DNA of 64,000 nucleotides from Methanobrevibacter sp. YE315. GTDB taxonomy: Archaea; Methanobacteriota; Methanobacteria; Methanobacteriales; Methanobacteriaceae. This document shows, one piece after another, positions 44,199 to 54,332 of the stretch. Within the stretch, counting starts at the first letter, position 1; every line of letters begins with the position of its first letter. The notes below the pieces were generated by a model, which was given only the letters and a program-made list of their open reading frames with translations, was not told the DNA's origin and did no database searches. Location: the NCBI RefSeq assembly GCF_001548675.1, contig NZ_CP010834.1:426001-490000 (forward strand). The letters are read 5' to 3'. The translations under genes were made by a program, and so were the position numbers.

Positions 44199-44852
44199 AT
44201 GAAAGAATATGTCATTGACGCAAAAGATATGGAGGAGAAAGAATTAAACCGCACCATAAAAGAACAAGCGAAATCTCATGATAAACTCATAATTAACAAT
44301 CCCGACTCTAAACACAATATCTGTGCTGGTTTAAGTGAGGATGTTGATATAGAAATCAATGGTTCTGCAGGTTATTTTGTTGGAACAATGGTTAACGGAC
44401 CAAAAATTCACATCAACGGAAATGCAGGCTGGTTTGCTGGAGATAATATGACAAAAGGAGAACTTATTATTGAAGGTACAGCAGGTGATGGTGCAGGACA
44501 AGGAATCTATGGTGGAACAGTACTGGTGAAAGGGAATACGGGTTCCAGAACTGGAGAAATCATGAAAGGCGGAACCGTAATAATTGGTGGAAACAGCGGT
44601 TTCATGACCGGATTGCTCATGATGGGTGGCAGACTCATAATACTCGGTGATGTAACCGACGATGTTGGCGAATCAATTATGAGGGGAAGCATATATGTTC
44701 TTGGAGATGTTAAAAGCTTAGGAAAGAATGCGGTTATGGAAAAAACCACACTTGAAGATCAAAATGAGTTAAAAGAAATTTTAACAGAATATGGTTTTGA
44801 ACTAACTGATGCAGATTATGCAAACTTTAAAAAAATCGTTAATATACAATAG
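44199..44852 (+). CDS. Glutamate synthase GXGXG-domain subunit
   Basis: 217 residues. A right-handed beta-helix of GxxG repeats (GSAGYFVGTMVNGPKIHIN, GTAGDGAGQGIYGGTVLVKG, GNSGFMTGLLMMGGRLIILG) is the GltB C-terminal domain. It acts structurally in bacterial enzymes; here it is a separate polypeptide. Starts 15 bp after the amidotransferase gene, with GGGGG upstream. Confidence 0.88.
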   Translation: MKEYVIDAKDMEEKELNRTIKEQAKSHDKLIINNPDSKHNICAGLSEDVDIEINGSAGYFVGTMVNGPKIHINGNAGWFAGDNMTKGELIIEGTAGDGAGQGIYGGTVLVKGNTGSRTGEIMKGGTVIIGGNSGFMTGLLMMGGRLIILGDVTDDVGESIMRGSIYVLGDVKSLGKNAVMEKTTLEDQNELKEILTEYGFELTDADYANFKKIVNIQ

Positions 44853-44863
44853 GAGCTAAAAAA

Positions 44864-45937
44864 ATGAGCGAACATAGGATAGCAATGGTTGGAACACCAT
44901 GTGAAATTATGGCTGCATCAAAACTACAACATTATACAGATAGCCCTATTGATGTTAAACTGGGCTTATTTTGTATGGAGAATTTTTCATATAAATACTT
45001 TGTAAATCTCTTAAAAGAGTATGATTTGAAAATGGACGATATTGAAAAATTCCAGATAGATAAAGGGTATGTATTTTTATTGTTGAAAAACAAAGAAACA
45101 GTGAAAATACCTCTATCAGTAGCCAAAAGGATAATTAGAAAAAACTGTAACATATGTGTTGAATTAACATCAGAAACATCCGATATCTCAATCGGTTCTA
45201 TAGGATCAGATGATGGTTGGTCAACATTAATAATCAGAACAGAAAAAGGTGAACAAATAGTTAATGGAGCAATAGAGCAAAAATTCATTGAAGCTAAAGA
45301 TCTTACCGATTCACAATTCAAATTACTAAATAAAATTGCAGAAAGCAAAATAAGTAAAAATCTGGATGAAATAGAAAAAAGAGAATTTCTGGCTAGACCA
45401 GTTCTATACCAAAGGGACAAATCAGATGATTCAATCATCGAAGACCTTTCAGACTCTAAATTCTCAGATTTAAAATCAAATGTTATTGATGTTGGAGCAT
45501 GCGTACTCTGTGGAGCTTGCGAATATGTGTGCCCGGATAATCTAATAACCATTGATGATACAAAACCGATAATGAAAGGAGAATGTCCTCAAGATTGCCA
45601 TGCATGCTTTGCAGTCTGTCCAAGAACATTCATACCTGAAGATTTGAGAAACGACAATTCAAAAGCAATTGGTGATTTTATAAAAGTATTGTCAGTTAAA
45701 TCAATAAAACATAGCCAAGGTCAAGACGGTTCCATCGTTACCACATTACTGGACTACTTATTAACAAATGACATTGTAACTGATGCAATAATTGTTGATA
45801 AAAAAGATGAACTGGCTTGGAAACCTTATGCAAAGATGACAAGTGACATTGATGAGGTCGTTAAATCTGGAGGAACAAAATATTCTGTTTGTCCAGTATT
45901 CAAACCTTTGAAAGATATTAAAGAGGGGGCAGAATAA
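44864..45937 (+). CDS. Permuted FrhB-like flavoprotein/ferredoxin subunit of the glutamate synthase operon
   Basis: 357 residues. Domain order is unusual. Residues 1-~130 resemble the C-terminal half of F420-hydrogenase beta (FrhB/FdhB) proteins: IAMVGTPCEIMAASKLQ, then VKLGLFCMENFSYKYFVNLL. Next come a ferredoxin domain (CVLCGACEYVCP) and CPQDCHACFAVCP. The last ~85 residues, with HSQGQDGSIVTTLLDYLL and SGGTKYSVCPVF, resemble the N-terminal half of FrhB. It thus looks circularly permuted. It may feed electrons from F420H2 or ferredoxin to the FMN subunit. Ends one base before that gene. Confidence 0.7.
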   Translation: MSEHRIAMVGTPCEIMAASKLQHYTDSPIDVKLGLFCMENFSYKYFVNLLKEYDLKMDDIEKFQIDKGYVFLLLKNKETVKIPLSVAKRIIRKNCNICVELTSETSDISIGSIGSDDGWSTLIIRTEKGEQIVNGAIEQKFIEAKDLTDSQFKLLNKIAESKISKNLDEIEKREFLARPVLYQRDKSDDSIIEDLSDSKFSDLKSNVIDVGACVLCGACEYVCPDNLITIDDTKPIMKGECPQDCHACFAVCPRTFIPEDLRNDNSKAIGDFIKVLSVKSIKHSQGQDGSIVTTLLDYLLTNDIVTDAIIVDKKDELAWKPYAKMTSDIDEVVKSGGTKYSVCPVFKPLKDIKEGAE

Positions 45938-47425
45938 ATGTCATTCACTGTTGAAAGAAAGATAGAAATATGTAGACAGAACAATGATAGGCCTGGCTGC
46001 TGCTGGTATTTATGTGACAATCCAAACAAATCAGCATGTAAAAACTGTTATAGCTGTTATTCAAATTGCCCTCACAATGTATATGAGGTAATCAATGACG
46101 AACCATTGCCAATACGTCAGGAAAATTGTGTAGGATGCAAAATCTGTGAAGAAATGTGTCCGACACATGCGATATATGTAAGGCCTCTCGTCGATGAAGG
46201 AAGAGGAGTCTGGTCAAATTCAACAATGGTTGAGATTAAACGTAAAAGCCAAACAGGATCATATAAAGTGCGTGGTTGTGGATTGACTAGAAAAATCCCA
46301 ACATTCGATGATTTAAGCATATTGCCTGCACAAGTGTCAAGACCTCCAATAGATTCATACAGGGAACCATGTAAAACCTCAGTAGTTCTTGGGGACAGAT
46401 TTGCTGAAAATCCAATTGAAATAGATACTCCAATCATGATTGGGGCAATGTCTTTTGGTGCATTAAGTAAAGAAGCAAAAATAGCATTAGCTATTGGAAG
46501 CAGCAAAGTAGGCTCAATAACCAATACAGGTGAAGGAGGAATGCTTCCTGAAGAAAGGCATCATGCCGATAAACTAATTGCCCAGTATGCTTCAGGCCGT
46601 TTTGGAGTCTCAGCCAGCTATCTGAATAATGCAGAAGCTGTTGAGATAAAAATAGGCCAAGGTGCAAAATCAGGTATGGGTGGACATTTACTTGCCCATA
46701 AGGTGACTGCAGAAGTAGCTAAAGTTAGAAATATTCCTGAAGGAACTTCAGCATTAAGCCCAGCAAGACATATGGATATTGTCGGACCTGAGGATTTGGG
46801 TATGAAAATCAATCAATTAAGAGAAATCACTGATTGGAAAATACCGATTATCGTGAAATTTGCATCCGGTAGAGTGGAGCAGGATGTAAAAATTGCAGCA
46901 AAAGCCGGTGCAGACATAATTGTAGTTGATGGTATGCAGGGAGGAACCGGTGCAGGACCTGAAGTGGTTACAGAACATGCCGGTATTCCTACAATAGAAG
47001 CAATAGTTAAAGCTGATGATGCTCTTAAAGACATTAATTTAAGAAGTGAAGTTAGTCTTGTAGCTGCTGGAGGAATAAGGTCCGGTGCTGATGTTGCAAA
47101 AGCAATAGCTTTAGGTGCTGATGCAGTATATATCGCTACATCCGCATTGATTTCCATAGGATGTAAAGTCTGCCAATCCTGTTCTGAAGGCATTTGTCCG
47201 AAAGGAATTGCAACACAGCAAAGAGCGCTTAGAAGAAGATTGGATCCTATAAGAAAAGGTCAACAAGTTGCAAATTATATTGAAGCAATGACTCAAGAGG
47301 TAACATCATTAACTCAACAAGCAGGAAATACCGATATAGAAAATCTTGAACGTGAAGATTTAGTTGCATTAACAATGGAAGCTTCACAGTTAACTGGAGT
47401 GCCAATGGTGAGCAAACAACATTAA
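45938..47425 (+). CDS. Glutamate synthase FMN subunit with ferredoxin domain
   Basis: 495 residues. Residues 20-90 hold Cys sets ACKNCYSCYSNCPHNVY and CVGCKICEEMCPTHAIYVRP for two [4Fe-4S] clusters. Residues 150-450 form the FMN barrel: MIGAMSFGALSKEAKIALA, TNTGEGGMLPEERH, ARHMDIVGPEDL, VDGMQGGTGAGP and AAGGIRSGADVAKAIALGAD, with a CKVCQSCSEGICPKG [3Fe-4S]-type set. Makes glutamate from 2-oxoglutarate and ammonia. Confidence 0.9.
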   Translation: MSFTVERKIEICRQNNDRPGCCWYLCDNPNKSACKNCYSCYSNCPHNVYEVINDEPLPIRQENCVGCKICEEMCPTHAIYVRPLVDEGRGVWSNSTMVEIKRKSQTGSYKVRGCGLTRKIPTFDDLSILPAQVSRPPIDSYREPCKTSVVLGDRFAENPIEIDTPIMIGAMSFGALSKEAKIALAIGSSKVGSITNTGEGGMLPEERHHADKLIAQYASGRFGVSASYLNNAEAVEIKIGQGAKSGMGGHLLAHKVTAEVAKVRNIPEGTSALSPARHMDIVGPEDLGMKINQLREITDWKIPIIVKFASGRVEQDVKIAAKAGADIIVVDGMQGGTGAGPEVVTEHAGIPTIEAIVKADDALKDINLRSEVSLVAAGGIRSGADVAKAIALGADAVYIATSALISIGCKVCQSCSEGICPKGIATQQRALRRRLDPIRKGQQVANYIEAMTQEVTSLTQQAGNTDIENLEREDLVALTMEASQLTGVPMVSKQH

Positions 47426-47442
47426 TATTAGGAGAAATTAAT

Positions 47443-50082
47443 ATGACAGCATTTGATAGAATCAAATCAGGAATTCCCGGGCTCGATAAAGCTTTAGACA
47501 ATATTCGTTTAGGGGATAATGTAGTTTGGAACGTTACAAATTTAAATGAATTTTCATACTTTGTCAACCCTTATGTAAAACAAGCAAAAAAAGATAATAG
47601 GAACTTAATTTACATCCGGTTTGCTAATCATCCTCCGTTAATAGAAATGGCTGAAGAAGATTTCAGGTTGCTTGAAATTGAACAAAACAATCCTGACACC
47701 GAGTTTTGCATGATAGAACGCGATGGGATTAAGATATATCAGGTAAATCCATACAATCAATTTGAAACATTCACTTTGGAAGTTCGAAGAATCATCGAAA
47801 AAGAGGGATATGATGCATTCTATGTTTTTGACTGCTTAAGTGACCTTCAGGCGGTTTGGTCAACAGATTTGATGATGGGCAATTTCTTTAAGGTTACCTG
47901 CCCATATCTATTTGAACTGGACACAGTAGCATATTTCCCGATTATTCGTGGAAGACATTCATATGATGCTATAGCCAAGATTCGTGAAACAACACAGCTA
48001 TTCCTGAATGTATATTCAAACTCTCCTGAAGAGGTTTATGTTGCCCCATTAAAGGTATGGAACAGATATTCTCAAACCATGTTTTTAGGACATAAGTTTA
48101 ACCCTCAAACAGGTTTTGTTAAAGTCTTGCAGGATGGCCAGGAAGTAAGCAAATATTATAAGACAATCAATTCCGATAAGTATCAGGACGGGCGAACTTT
48201 GGACAGCTGGGAAAGATATATGCTTCAAGTTAGAAGAGAATATTCCGAAGGCAAAAACATCGACGAAGAGTGCGATAAAATCTGTGAGCTGATGATGACC
48301 AAAGATGAAAAGATGCTTTCTAAACTTAAGGAATACTTCACCTTTGAAGATTATCTCACAATTTATGATCGCCGTGTAGGCAGCGGATTGGTAGGTGGTA
48401 AAACATGCGGAATGCTTCTGGCAAGAAAAATAATTGAAAAGGACCGTCCGGACATATATAAGAATTTTGAACCTGATGATTCATTCTACATCGGTTCCGA
48501 TTTATTCTACACATACATTGTTTCAAACGACTTATGGAATCTGAGGGTTAAGCAAAGAACACCGGAAGGCTATTACAAATATGGTAAAGAGCTGGAGGAA
48601 GGCCTTAAAAATGGTAAATTTTCAGATGAAATCAAAAAGGCATTCATTCATATTTTAGACTATTTCGGACAGAACCCGATTATTGTCAGGTCAAGTAGTT
48701 TCCTTGAAGACGGTTATGGTAATGCGTTTGCAGGAAAATATGAATCAGTATTTTGTGTAAATAGAGGGAGCCTTGAAGAACGTTTAGCAGCTTTTGAAAA
48801 TGCAGTAAAAATTGTATATTCAAGTACTATGAACATTTCTGCTTTGGAATATAGGAAAATAAACGATTTGGATGATACAGATGAACAGATGGCTCTTTTA
48901 GTTCAAAGAGTTTCCGGTTCATATTACGGGGACTATTTCTTCCCGACTGCTGCAGGTGTAGGATTTTCATACAGTCCATATTCACCGCTTCCTGATATGG
49001 ACAATAGCAAAGGTATGCTAAGGCTTGTAATGGGTCTTGGTACAAAAGCTGTCGACAGGACAAAAAAGGATTATCCTAGAATAATCAATCTTGACAAACC
49101 TGAAGTGACCATAACAAAGACTATAAAGGAAAAGCACAGATATTCACAACATTATTTGGATGTTATTGATTTTAAGAATCTCAGTATACATGACATTCCT
49201 ATCGATGAAGGTCTGGATGTAATTCCAAGATATGCAAAAAGAGTTTTAGTTGAACATGACCGTGAAGCAGAAAGAATGTTCCGCGACCGTGGTCAACGTC
49301 GTGAAATAGTCTTTGTCAATTGTGAAGGGCTTGTAAAGAATCAGGAATTTATTGATGAGATGAAAGAGATTTTAAGCACACTGGAAGCCGCTTATGATTA
49401 TCCGGTTGATATAGAATATACGGTTAATGTTGGTGAGGACAAATCATTCAATATAAACTTATTGCAATGCCGCCCTCTTCAAGTTTCAATAAACAATGAA
49501 GCTATCGAAATGCCTGAAGATAAGAATGTCTTCTTCCATATCAAAGAATCTTCTATGGGCATGTCACGAATGAATAAGATAGACACAATTTGTTATGTTG
49601 ATCCACATAAGTACTATGAATATCCATATGCTCAAAAAAGTTCAATACCTCGGGTAATCAGTGATGTCAACACTTATTGCAAAAATAATGATAAAACTGC
49701 CATTTTAATAGTCCCTGGAAGAATCGGTACGTCTTCTCCTGAGTTGGGTATTCCAGTAGTGTTTGCTGATATTAGCCATTTTTCTGCGATTCTGGAGGAA
49801 GCATATAGTGAAGTTGGTTATATGCCTGAATTATCTTTCGGAAGCCATATGTTCCAGGATTTAGTTGAAGCGGAAATATACTATGGTGCATTATTTGAAA
49901 ATGAGAAAAAAATCGAATTCAACAAGGATATGATTTTTGATTATCAGAATGTCCTGAAGGATATAAATCCTAATTTGAGTGAGGAAATTTATGATATGAT
50001 ACAGGTCATAGACTTTGATGAAGATAAGGCGGAATTCTATCATGATATGAACAAAGATGAAACATTGTGCATTTTCAAGTAA
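47443..50082 (+). CDS. PEP/pyruvate-binding (PPDK-N) protein with KaiC-like N-domain
   Basis: 879 residues. Residues 1-220 resemble KaiC/GvpD RecA-fold proteins (SGIPGLDKALDNIRLGDNVV, FYVFDCLSDLQAVWS), but the Walker A loop is replaced by VWNVTNLNEF, so ATP binding there is unlikely. Residues ~320-680 form an ATP-grasp PEP synthase/PPDK N-domain: GSGLVGGKTCGMLLARKI, NPIIVRSSSFLEDGYGNAFAG, and later LLQCRPLQVS. The swivelling phosphohistidine domain (T-S-H motif) is absent, and the C-terminus is VPGRIGTSSPELGIPVV. It may phosphorylate a target other than pyruvate. Directly follows glutamate synthase (17 bp). Confidence 0.75.
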   Translation: MTAFDRIKSGIPGLDKALDNIRLGDNVVWNVTNLNEFSYFVNPYVKQAKKDNRNLIYIRFANHPPLIEMAEEDFRLLEIEQNNPDTEFCMIERDGIKIYQVNPYNQFETFTLEVRRIIEKEGYDAFYVFDCLSDLQAVWSTDLMMGNFFKVTCPYLFELDTVAYFPIIRGRHSYDAIAKIRETTQLFLNVYSNSPEEVYVAPLKVWNRYSQTMFLGHKFNPQTGFVKVLQDGQEVSKYYKTINSDKYQDGRTLDSWERYMLQVRREYSEGKNIDEECDKICELMMTKDEKMLSKLKEYFTFEDYLTIYDRRVGSGLVGGKTCGMLLARKIIEKDRPDIYKNFEPDDSFYIGSDLFYTYIVSNDLWNLRVKQRTPEGYYKYGKELEEGLKNGKFSDEIKKAFIHILDYFGQNPIIVRSSSFLEDGYGNAFAGKYESVFCVNRGSLEERLAAFENAVKIVYSSTMNISALEYRKINDLDDTDEQMALLVQRVSGSYYGDYFFPTAAGVGFSYSPYSPLPDMDNSKGMLRLVMGLGTKAVDRTKKDYPRIINLDKPEVTITKTIKEKHRYSQHYLDVIDFKNLSIHDIPIDEGLDVIPRYAKRVLVEHDREAERMFRDRGQRREIVFVNCEGLVKNQEFIDEMKEILSTLEAAYDYPVDIEYTVNVGEDKSFNINLLQCRPLQVSINNEAIEMPEDKNVFFHIKESSMGMSRMNKIDTICYVDPHKYYEYPYAQKSSIPRVISDVNTYCKNNDKTAILIVPGRIGTSSPELGIPVVFADISHFSAILEEAYSEVGYMPELSFGSHMFQDLVEAEIYYGALFENEKKIEFNKDMIFDYQNVLKDINPNLSEEIYDMIQVIDFDEDKAEFYHDMNKDETLCIFK

Positions 50083-50396
50083 TCGATTTGAAACAAATTT
50101 TAATGGAAAATATTCCATTAGTTTTGGGCAGGCGGGTGGGACATATGCCTTTTTTATTTGTATTAATTTTTTTGCACAAAAAAGATTTTTCAAATAAAAG
50201 TAAACGTATGACAAAACCAATGTGATTAATGACCCTATTTGAGCCTATTTTTACAATAGGGTTGTTCTTCACATATTTTTTTTTAAATATATTTTTATCT
50301 AGAATTCATGCATTTTTTTCAAAAAGGACTCCTGTGTAAATAAAAAAGGAGTCATGTCAAAATTATGTTTGACATGCTTTTTACAGTTGATTTTAA
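50083..50396 (+). terminator. Convergent intergenic region with terminator hairpins
   Basis: TAATGGAA/TTCCATTA (~50101-50120); ACCCTATT (50232-50239) with AATAGGGT (50255-50262); CATGTCAAA (50353-50361) with TTTGACATG (50368-50376) then CTTTTT. They lie between two convergent transcripts and probably end both. Confidence 0.55.
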
Positions 50397-51239
50397 TTAA
50401 TTATCATAGATTTTTGTTGTAGCATGCCTATCTGCCCAGCATTGTATGCAAACTCCAATAGGCAAACCTGCGGTATGGGTGTGTGCCTTTAAGATTTTCA
50501 CATCCAAAGTGGTTGTTTTCCCACCAAGACCCATAGGACCTATTCCTGACTTGTTAATTTCAGTTAGGATTTCCTCTTCAAGTTTGGCTATTGTTGGGTC
50601 GGGATTTCTTTCACCAACTTTGCCGAGCAAAGCTTTTTTACCGAGTTTTAAACATAAATCGGATGTTCCGCCGATACCGACACCCACTACTGTTGGAGGG
50701 CATGGTTTTCCTTTCGCTTTAAGGACTGATTCTACAACAAATTCTTTTATGCCTTCAATTCCTTCGGCAGGAAGGGCCATTTTTAGTGCGTTATTGTTTT
50801 CAGAGCCGAATCCTTTAGGCAATATTGTAATTTCCAAATAATCTTCGTCAATCAATTCTATATCAATTGGGGGAATGTAGTCTCCGACATTGATGTTTGT
50901 GTTTTCACGTGTTATCGGATCAACAATATTTGGCCTAATTGGAATCTCCTTTGTAGCCTTTTTGATTCCTTCTTCGATACCTTCACGCAAATTTTCAACT
51001 TCAACATTACCTAATTTGACAAAAACAACAGGCAGACCTGTATCTTGGCACATCGGAATTTGTTTTTCTTCTGCAAGTTCAATATTCTTTAAGATAGCTT
51101 CAATATTTAGTCTTGCTAGTTCATGTTCTTCAATTTTAAGAGCATCTTCAAGTGATTTTTTAACATCATCTCCTAAAACGATGACAGCTTGTTTGTAAAG
51201 TTCATAAACAGTATCTTTAATAACATCTTTAGTAATCAA
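50397..51239 (-). CDS. Fumarate hydratase alpha subunit (class I, Fe-S)
   Basis: 280 residues. Conserved motifs of the class I fumarase/tartrate dehydratase alpha family: [15 protein letters not shown] (first cluster Cys), [50 protein letters not shown] and [21 protein letters not shown] with the remaining cluster Cys. Interconverts fumarate and malate in the incomplete reductive TCA path. The beta subunit is not in this window. Last gene of the por cluster strand. Confidence 0.9.
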   Translation of the reverse strand: MITKDVIKDTVYELYKQAVIVLGDDVKKSLEDALKIEEHELARLNIEAILKNIELAEEKQIPMCQDTGLPVVFVKLGNVEVENLREGIEEGIKKATKEIPIRPNIVDPITRENTNINVGDYIPPIDIELIDEDYLEITILPKGFGSENNNALKMALPAEGIEGIKEFVVESVLKAKGKPCPPTVVGVGIGGTSDLCLKLGKKALLGKVGERNPDPTIAKLEEEILTEINKSGIGPMGLGGKTTTLDVKILKAHTHTAGLPIGVCIQCWADRHATTKIYDN

Positions 51240-51289
51240 AATAAAACCCTATATCAGTTAATTAATCTTATTTTTTGATTTTAAAATAT

Positions 51290-51529
51290 TTAAATTTTAA
51301 TTACATTTATAGGGCAAACTTCAACACAATCTCCGCATTTGGTGCATTTTTCACCGTTGATGGTTATGGCTCCGCCTAAAACTTCGATTGCATTTTCACT
51401 GCAGGCCAGTAGACATGGCGCTTCTGATGGTTGGCAATGCATACAAAATAAAATAGGAGTGTCAACATTTGGTGTTTGTTGACAACTTCCACAGGTTGTA
51501 CATTCTGTACAGTTTCCTGATTTATACAT
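51290..51529 (-). CDS. porF: PorF ferredoxin subunit
   Basis: 79 residues. Cys sets CTECTTCGSC, then CMHCQPSEAPCLLAC, and CTKCGDCVEVCP. The last is a standard [4Fe-4S] set; the first two resemble the partial sets of Por accessory ferredoxins. Only 8 bp after the porE stop. Probably an electron carrier for pyruvate oxidoreductase. Confidence 0.75.
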   Translation of the reverse strand: MYKSGNCTECTTCGSCQQTPNVDTPILFCMHCQPSEAPCLLACSENAIEVLGGAITINGEKCTKCGDCVEVCPINVIKI

Positions 51530-51537
51530 AATTTTTA

Positions 51538-52038
51538 TTATTCATCTAAAACAAGTCTTGCTCTTGCTTGACTTGTTAAGACATGGACAATTCCGCCTTT
51601 TCCGCTGTCTGGTTCATATAGTCCAGCCATTTTTGCAAGATATTTCTCTTGATTTTTAGCTCTGACTTTTTCCGGATCAGCGATAGTAATAGCCCTTTTG
51701 GTACATGCTTTTATACATGCAGGTCCTTCTTCTCTATCAGCACAGAGGTCACATTTTTCAGCAACTTTGGATTGGAAAGTCATTGCACCAAATGGACAAA
51801 CCATTACACATAATCCGCAGCCGATACATTTTTGAGTATTGACACCCTCATCGGTGATTGCATCAGTTGGACAGATTTTTATACATGGTGCACTTTCACA
51901 ATGTTGACATACAATGGAATAAAAGGAAGAATCATGTTCTATTATTTTAATTCTACTAGCATTATGGACTGATGCACACATGTTTTCACAATTAAGACAT
52001 CCGTCACATAGGTTGCTATTTACAACAATACTTTCCAT
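51538..52038 (-). CDS. porE: PorE polyferredoxin subunit
   Basis: 166 residues with four cysteine sets: CDGCLNCENMC, CQHCESAPCIKICP, CIGCGLCVMVCPFGA, and CDLCADREEGPACIKAC, the pattern of DMSO-reductase/hydrogenase-type four-cluster ferredoxins. It is likely the electron conduit for the Por complex in hydrogenotrophic methanogens. Starts 10 bp after porB. Confidence 0.82.
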   Translation of the reverse strand: MESIVVNSNLCDGCLNCENMCASVHNASRIKIIEHDSSFYSIVCQHCESAPCIKICPTDAITDEGVNTQKCIGCGLCVMVCPFGAMTFQSKVAEKCDLCADREEGPACIKACTKRAITIADPEKVRAKNQEKYLAKMAGLYEPDSGKGGIVHVLTSQARARLVLDE

Positions 52039-52048
52039 TGTTTTCCTC

Positions 52049-52915
52049 CTATAATCCTAATTCTTTACACTCTGCGTCAACATATTTTTGTATTTTGTCA
52101 ATGTGCTCTTCATCTAAGTGTTTGAATCTTTTTTGCACGGATAAGTATTCTTTTACAGGTTTTCTTTCTTCAGGCCTGTAAGTAATTTCGAAGTTTCCGT
52201 GGTCGATTTCATATAAAATCCAAGATCCAGTTTCAACTGCTAATCTTCCCATTTCAATTGTTTTTTCAGATGGGAATCCCCAACCAGTAGTACATGGTTG
52301 TTGTAAGTGTATGTAAGCGGCTCCTTTGGTTTCAGCTGCTTTTTTTACTTTTTTAACATAATCTTCAGGATATGCGATAGATGCAGTAGCTACATAAGGA
52401 ATACCATGTGCTGCCATAATCATTGGCATGTTTTTCTTAGGTTTGTCTTCTCCGAAACTTGCAGTTCCTTTTGGTGAAGTTGTAGTACTTGCACCGTATG
52501 GGGTTGCTCCACTTCTTTGAATACCGGTATTCATATATGCTTCGTTGTCGTAACAGATGTAAAGCATATTGTGGCCTCTTTCCATAGCTCCGGATAGGGA
52601 TTGTAGACCGATATCTACAGTTCCTCCGTCACCACCGAAAGCAACTACGTTAACATCATCTTTTCCTTGAATTCTTAATGCACTTTCTACACCAGATGCT
52701 ACAGCTCCTGAGTTTTCGAATGCAACATGTATGAATGGAACTTCCCATGAAGTTTCTGGGTATGGGGTGGTCATAACTTCAAGACAACCAGTAGCAGAAA
52801 TAGCTACAGTGTTTTCGCCTAATGCATTAAGAGCTAATTTTACAGCAATTGATGCTCCACAACCAGCACAGCCTCTGTGTCCTGGTGCTAATAAATCTTT
52901 ATCAGGTATATCCAT
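52049..52915 (-). CDS. porB: Pyruvate:ferredoxin oxidoreductase beta subunit
   Basis: 288 residues. [18 protein letters not shown] carries two cluster Cys; SATGCLEV another; the TPP-binding loop is [20 protein letters not shown] followed by [15 protein letters not shown]. The fourth Cys is in QPCTTGWGF. It binds thiamine pyrophosphate and a [4Fe-4S] cluster. Overlap-free, 2 bp from porA. Confidence 0.93.
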   Translation of the reverse strand: MDIPDKDLLAPGHRGCAGCGASIAVKLALNALGENTVAISATGCLEVMTTPYPETSWEVPFIHVAFENSGAVASGVESALRIQGKDDVNVVAFGGDGGTVDIGLQSLSGAMERGHNMLYICYDNEAYMNTGIQRSGATPYGASTTTSPKGTASFGEDKPKKNMPMIMAAHGIPYVATASIAYPEDYVKKVKKAAETKGAAYIHLQQPCTTGWGFPSEKTIEMGRLAVETGSWILYEIDHGNFEITYRPEERKPVKEYLSVQKRFKHLDEEHIDKIQKYVDAECKELGL

Positions 52916-52917
52916 AT

Positions 52918-54063
52918 CTATTCCTCCTTAAGTCCAATCCATGTGACATCTTGTTCAGGCACTTTGGTTTTTTCATAAGCTTCTAAGATATAATCAGGTG
53001 TGATATCTCTTCCACCTAAACCTGCAATAAATCCATAAATTTCTTTATCAATTTTAACTTTCATATCAGCATAAAGTGCTCCACCAATTCCGAATGAGAA
53101 GTTTTTATCGATAACAGCTATTTTTTCACAATCTTTAACTGCTTCGTTGATTGCTTCAGTTGGGAATGGTCTGTATGCTCTAATTTTAAGTAAACCTACT
53201 TTTTCGCCTTTTTCTCTTAATTGGTCTACAATTACTCTAATAGTACTGCAAAGAGAACCCATTGCAACGAAAATTATGTCTGCATCTTCGGTTTTATATG
53301 GTTCAACGAGACCGTATTCTCTTCCGAAGATTTCTGCAAATTCCTCACAAGTTTTTTGGATTACTTCTATGGAATTATCCATTGCAACGTCCATGTCATG
53401 CCTTGCTTCAGTATAATACTGTGGGTCTGCAAAGTTTCCTATTGACATAGGGTCTTTCGGATCAAGATATGCATGTTCTGGAACATATGGAGGTAAGAAT
53501 TTATCTACACTTTCTTGATCAGGTATTTCTACAGGTTCTACTGTATGTGTCAAAATAAATCCATCTAAACATACCATTGATGGGAGCAATACATTAGGGT
53601 TTTCTGAAATTTTATAAGCCATTAAAGTGGTATCCAATGCTTCTTGAGCATTTTCAACATAAATTTGTAACCATCCTGCATCCCTTTGTGCAATGGAATC
53701 TTGTTGATCGTTCCAAATGTTTAATGGTGCAGAAATTGCTCTGTTTGCATCTGCCAATACTATAGGTACTCTCATACCAGCCGCTGCATATAAAATTTCA
53801 TGCATTAACATTAATCCTTGTGAAGATGTTGCTGTAAATACTCTTACTCCAGCACCACTAGCTCCAACAGCAGCACTTATTGCACTGTGTTCAGATTCTA
53901 CTTTAACATATTTAGCATCAATTTTTTCATCTGCGACATATTGTGCTAAGTATTCAGAAATTGTAGTTTGTGGAGTAATTGGATAAACAGGAATAACTTG
54001 TGGCTTAGCTAATCTTACAGCTTCTGCAACTGCTTTATTTGCGGTCATTACTTCTCTTATCAT
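52918..54063 (-). CDS. porA: Pyruvate:ferredoxin oxidoreductase alpha subunit
   Basis: 381 residues. Substrate-domain landmarks include [56 protein letters not shown] and the later [11 protein letters not shown]. Converts pyruvate + CoA to acetyl-CoA (or the reverse, CO2-fixing direction in a methanogen). Third gene of porCDABEF. Confidence 0.93.
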   Translation of the reverse strand: MIREVMTANKAVAEAVRLAKPQVIPVYPITPQTTISEYLAQYVADEKIDAKYVKVESEHSAISAAVGASGAGVRVFTATSSQGLMLMHEILYAAAGMRVPIVLADANRAISAPLNIWNDQQDSIAQRDAGWLQIYVENAQEALDTTLMAYKISENPNVLLPSMVCLDGFILTHTVEPVEIPDQESVDKFLPPYVPEHAYLDPKDPMSIGNFADPQYYTEARHDMDVAMDNSIEVIQKTCEEFAEIFGREYGLVEPYKTEDADIIFVAMGSLCSTIRVIVDQLREKGEKVGLLKIRAYRPFPTEAINEAVKDCEKIAVIDKNFSFGIGGALYADMKVKIDKEIYGFIAGLGGRDITPDYILEAYEKTKVPEQDVTWIGLKEE

Positions 54064-54076
54064 TAAATCACTCTCT

Positions 54077-54319
54077 CTATTCTTTTACCATTTCGATTGC
54101 ATCGGAAGGACATTCGTTTGCACAAATTCCGCATCCTTTACAGTAATCGTAATCAATATCATGTTGTTTGTTTATACTGGAATCAGGACAGAAGATAATA
54201 CAATTATCACAATCAATACATTTTTCTTTGTCTAAAATTGGTTTAAATGTTCTCCAGCTTCCAGTTTTATTGTTTCTACTGTTACCCGGTGTTTTAATTA
54301 CACATCCTATACTTACCAT
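54077..54319 (-). CDS. porD: Pyruvate:ferredoxin oxidoreductase delta subunit
   Basis: 80 residues from ATG 54319, selected because GGTGAG lies a few bases upstream; the frame extends to 54346. Two ferredoxin sets: [12 protein letters not shown] and [12 protein letters not shown], both complete. Carries the two [4Fe-4S] clusters that accept electrons in the complex. 13 bp before porA. Confidence 0.92.
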   Translation of the reverse strand: MVSIGCVIKTPGNSRNNKTGSWRTFKPILDKEKCIDCDNCIIFCPDSSINKQHDIDYDYCKGCGICANECPSDAIEMVKE

Positions 54320-54332
54320 CATCTCACCCTTT

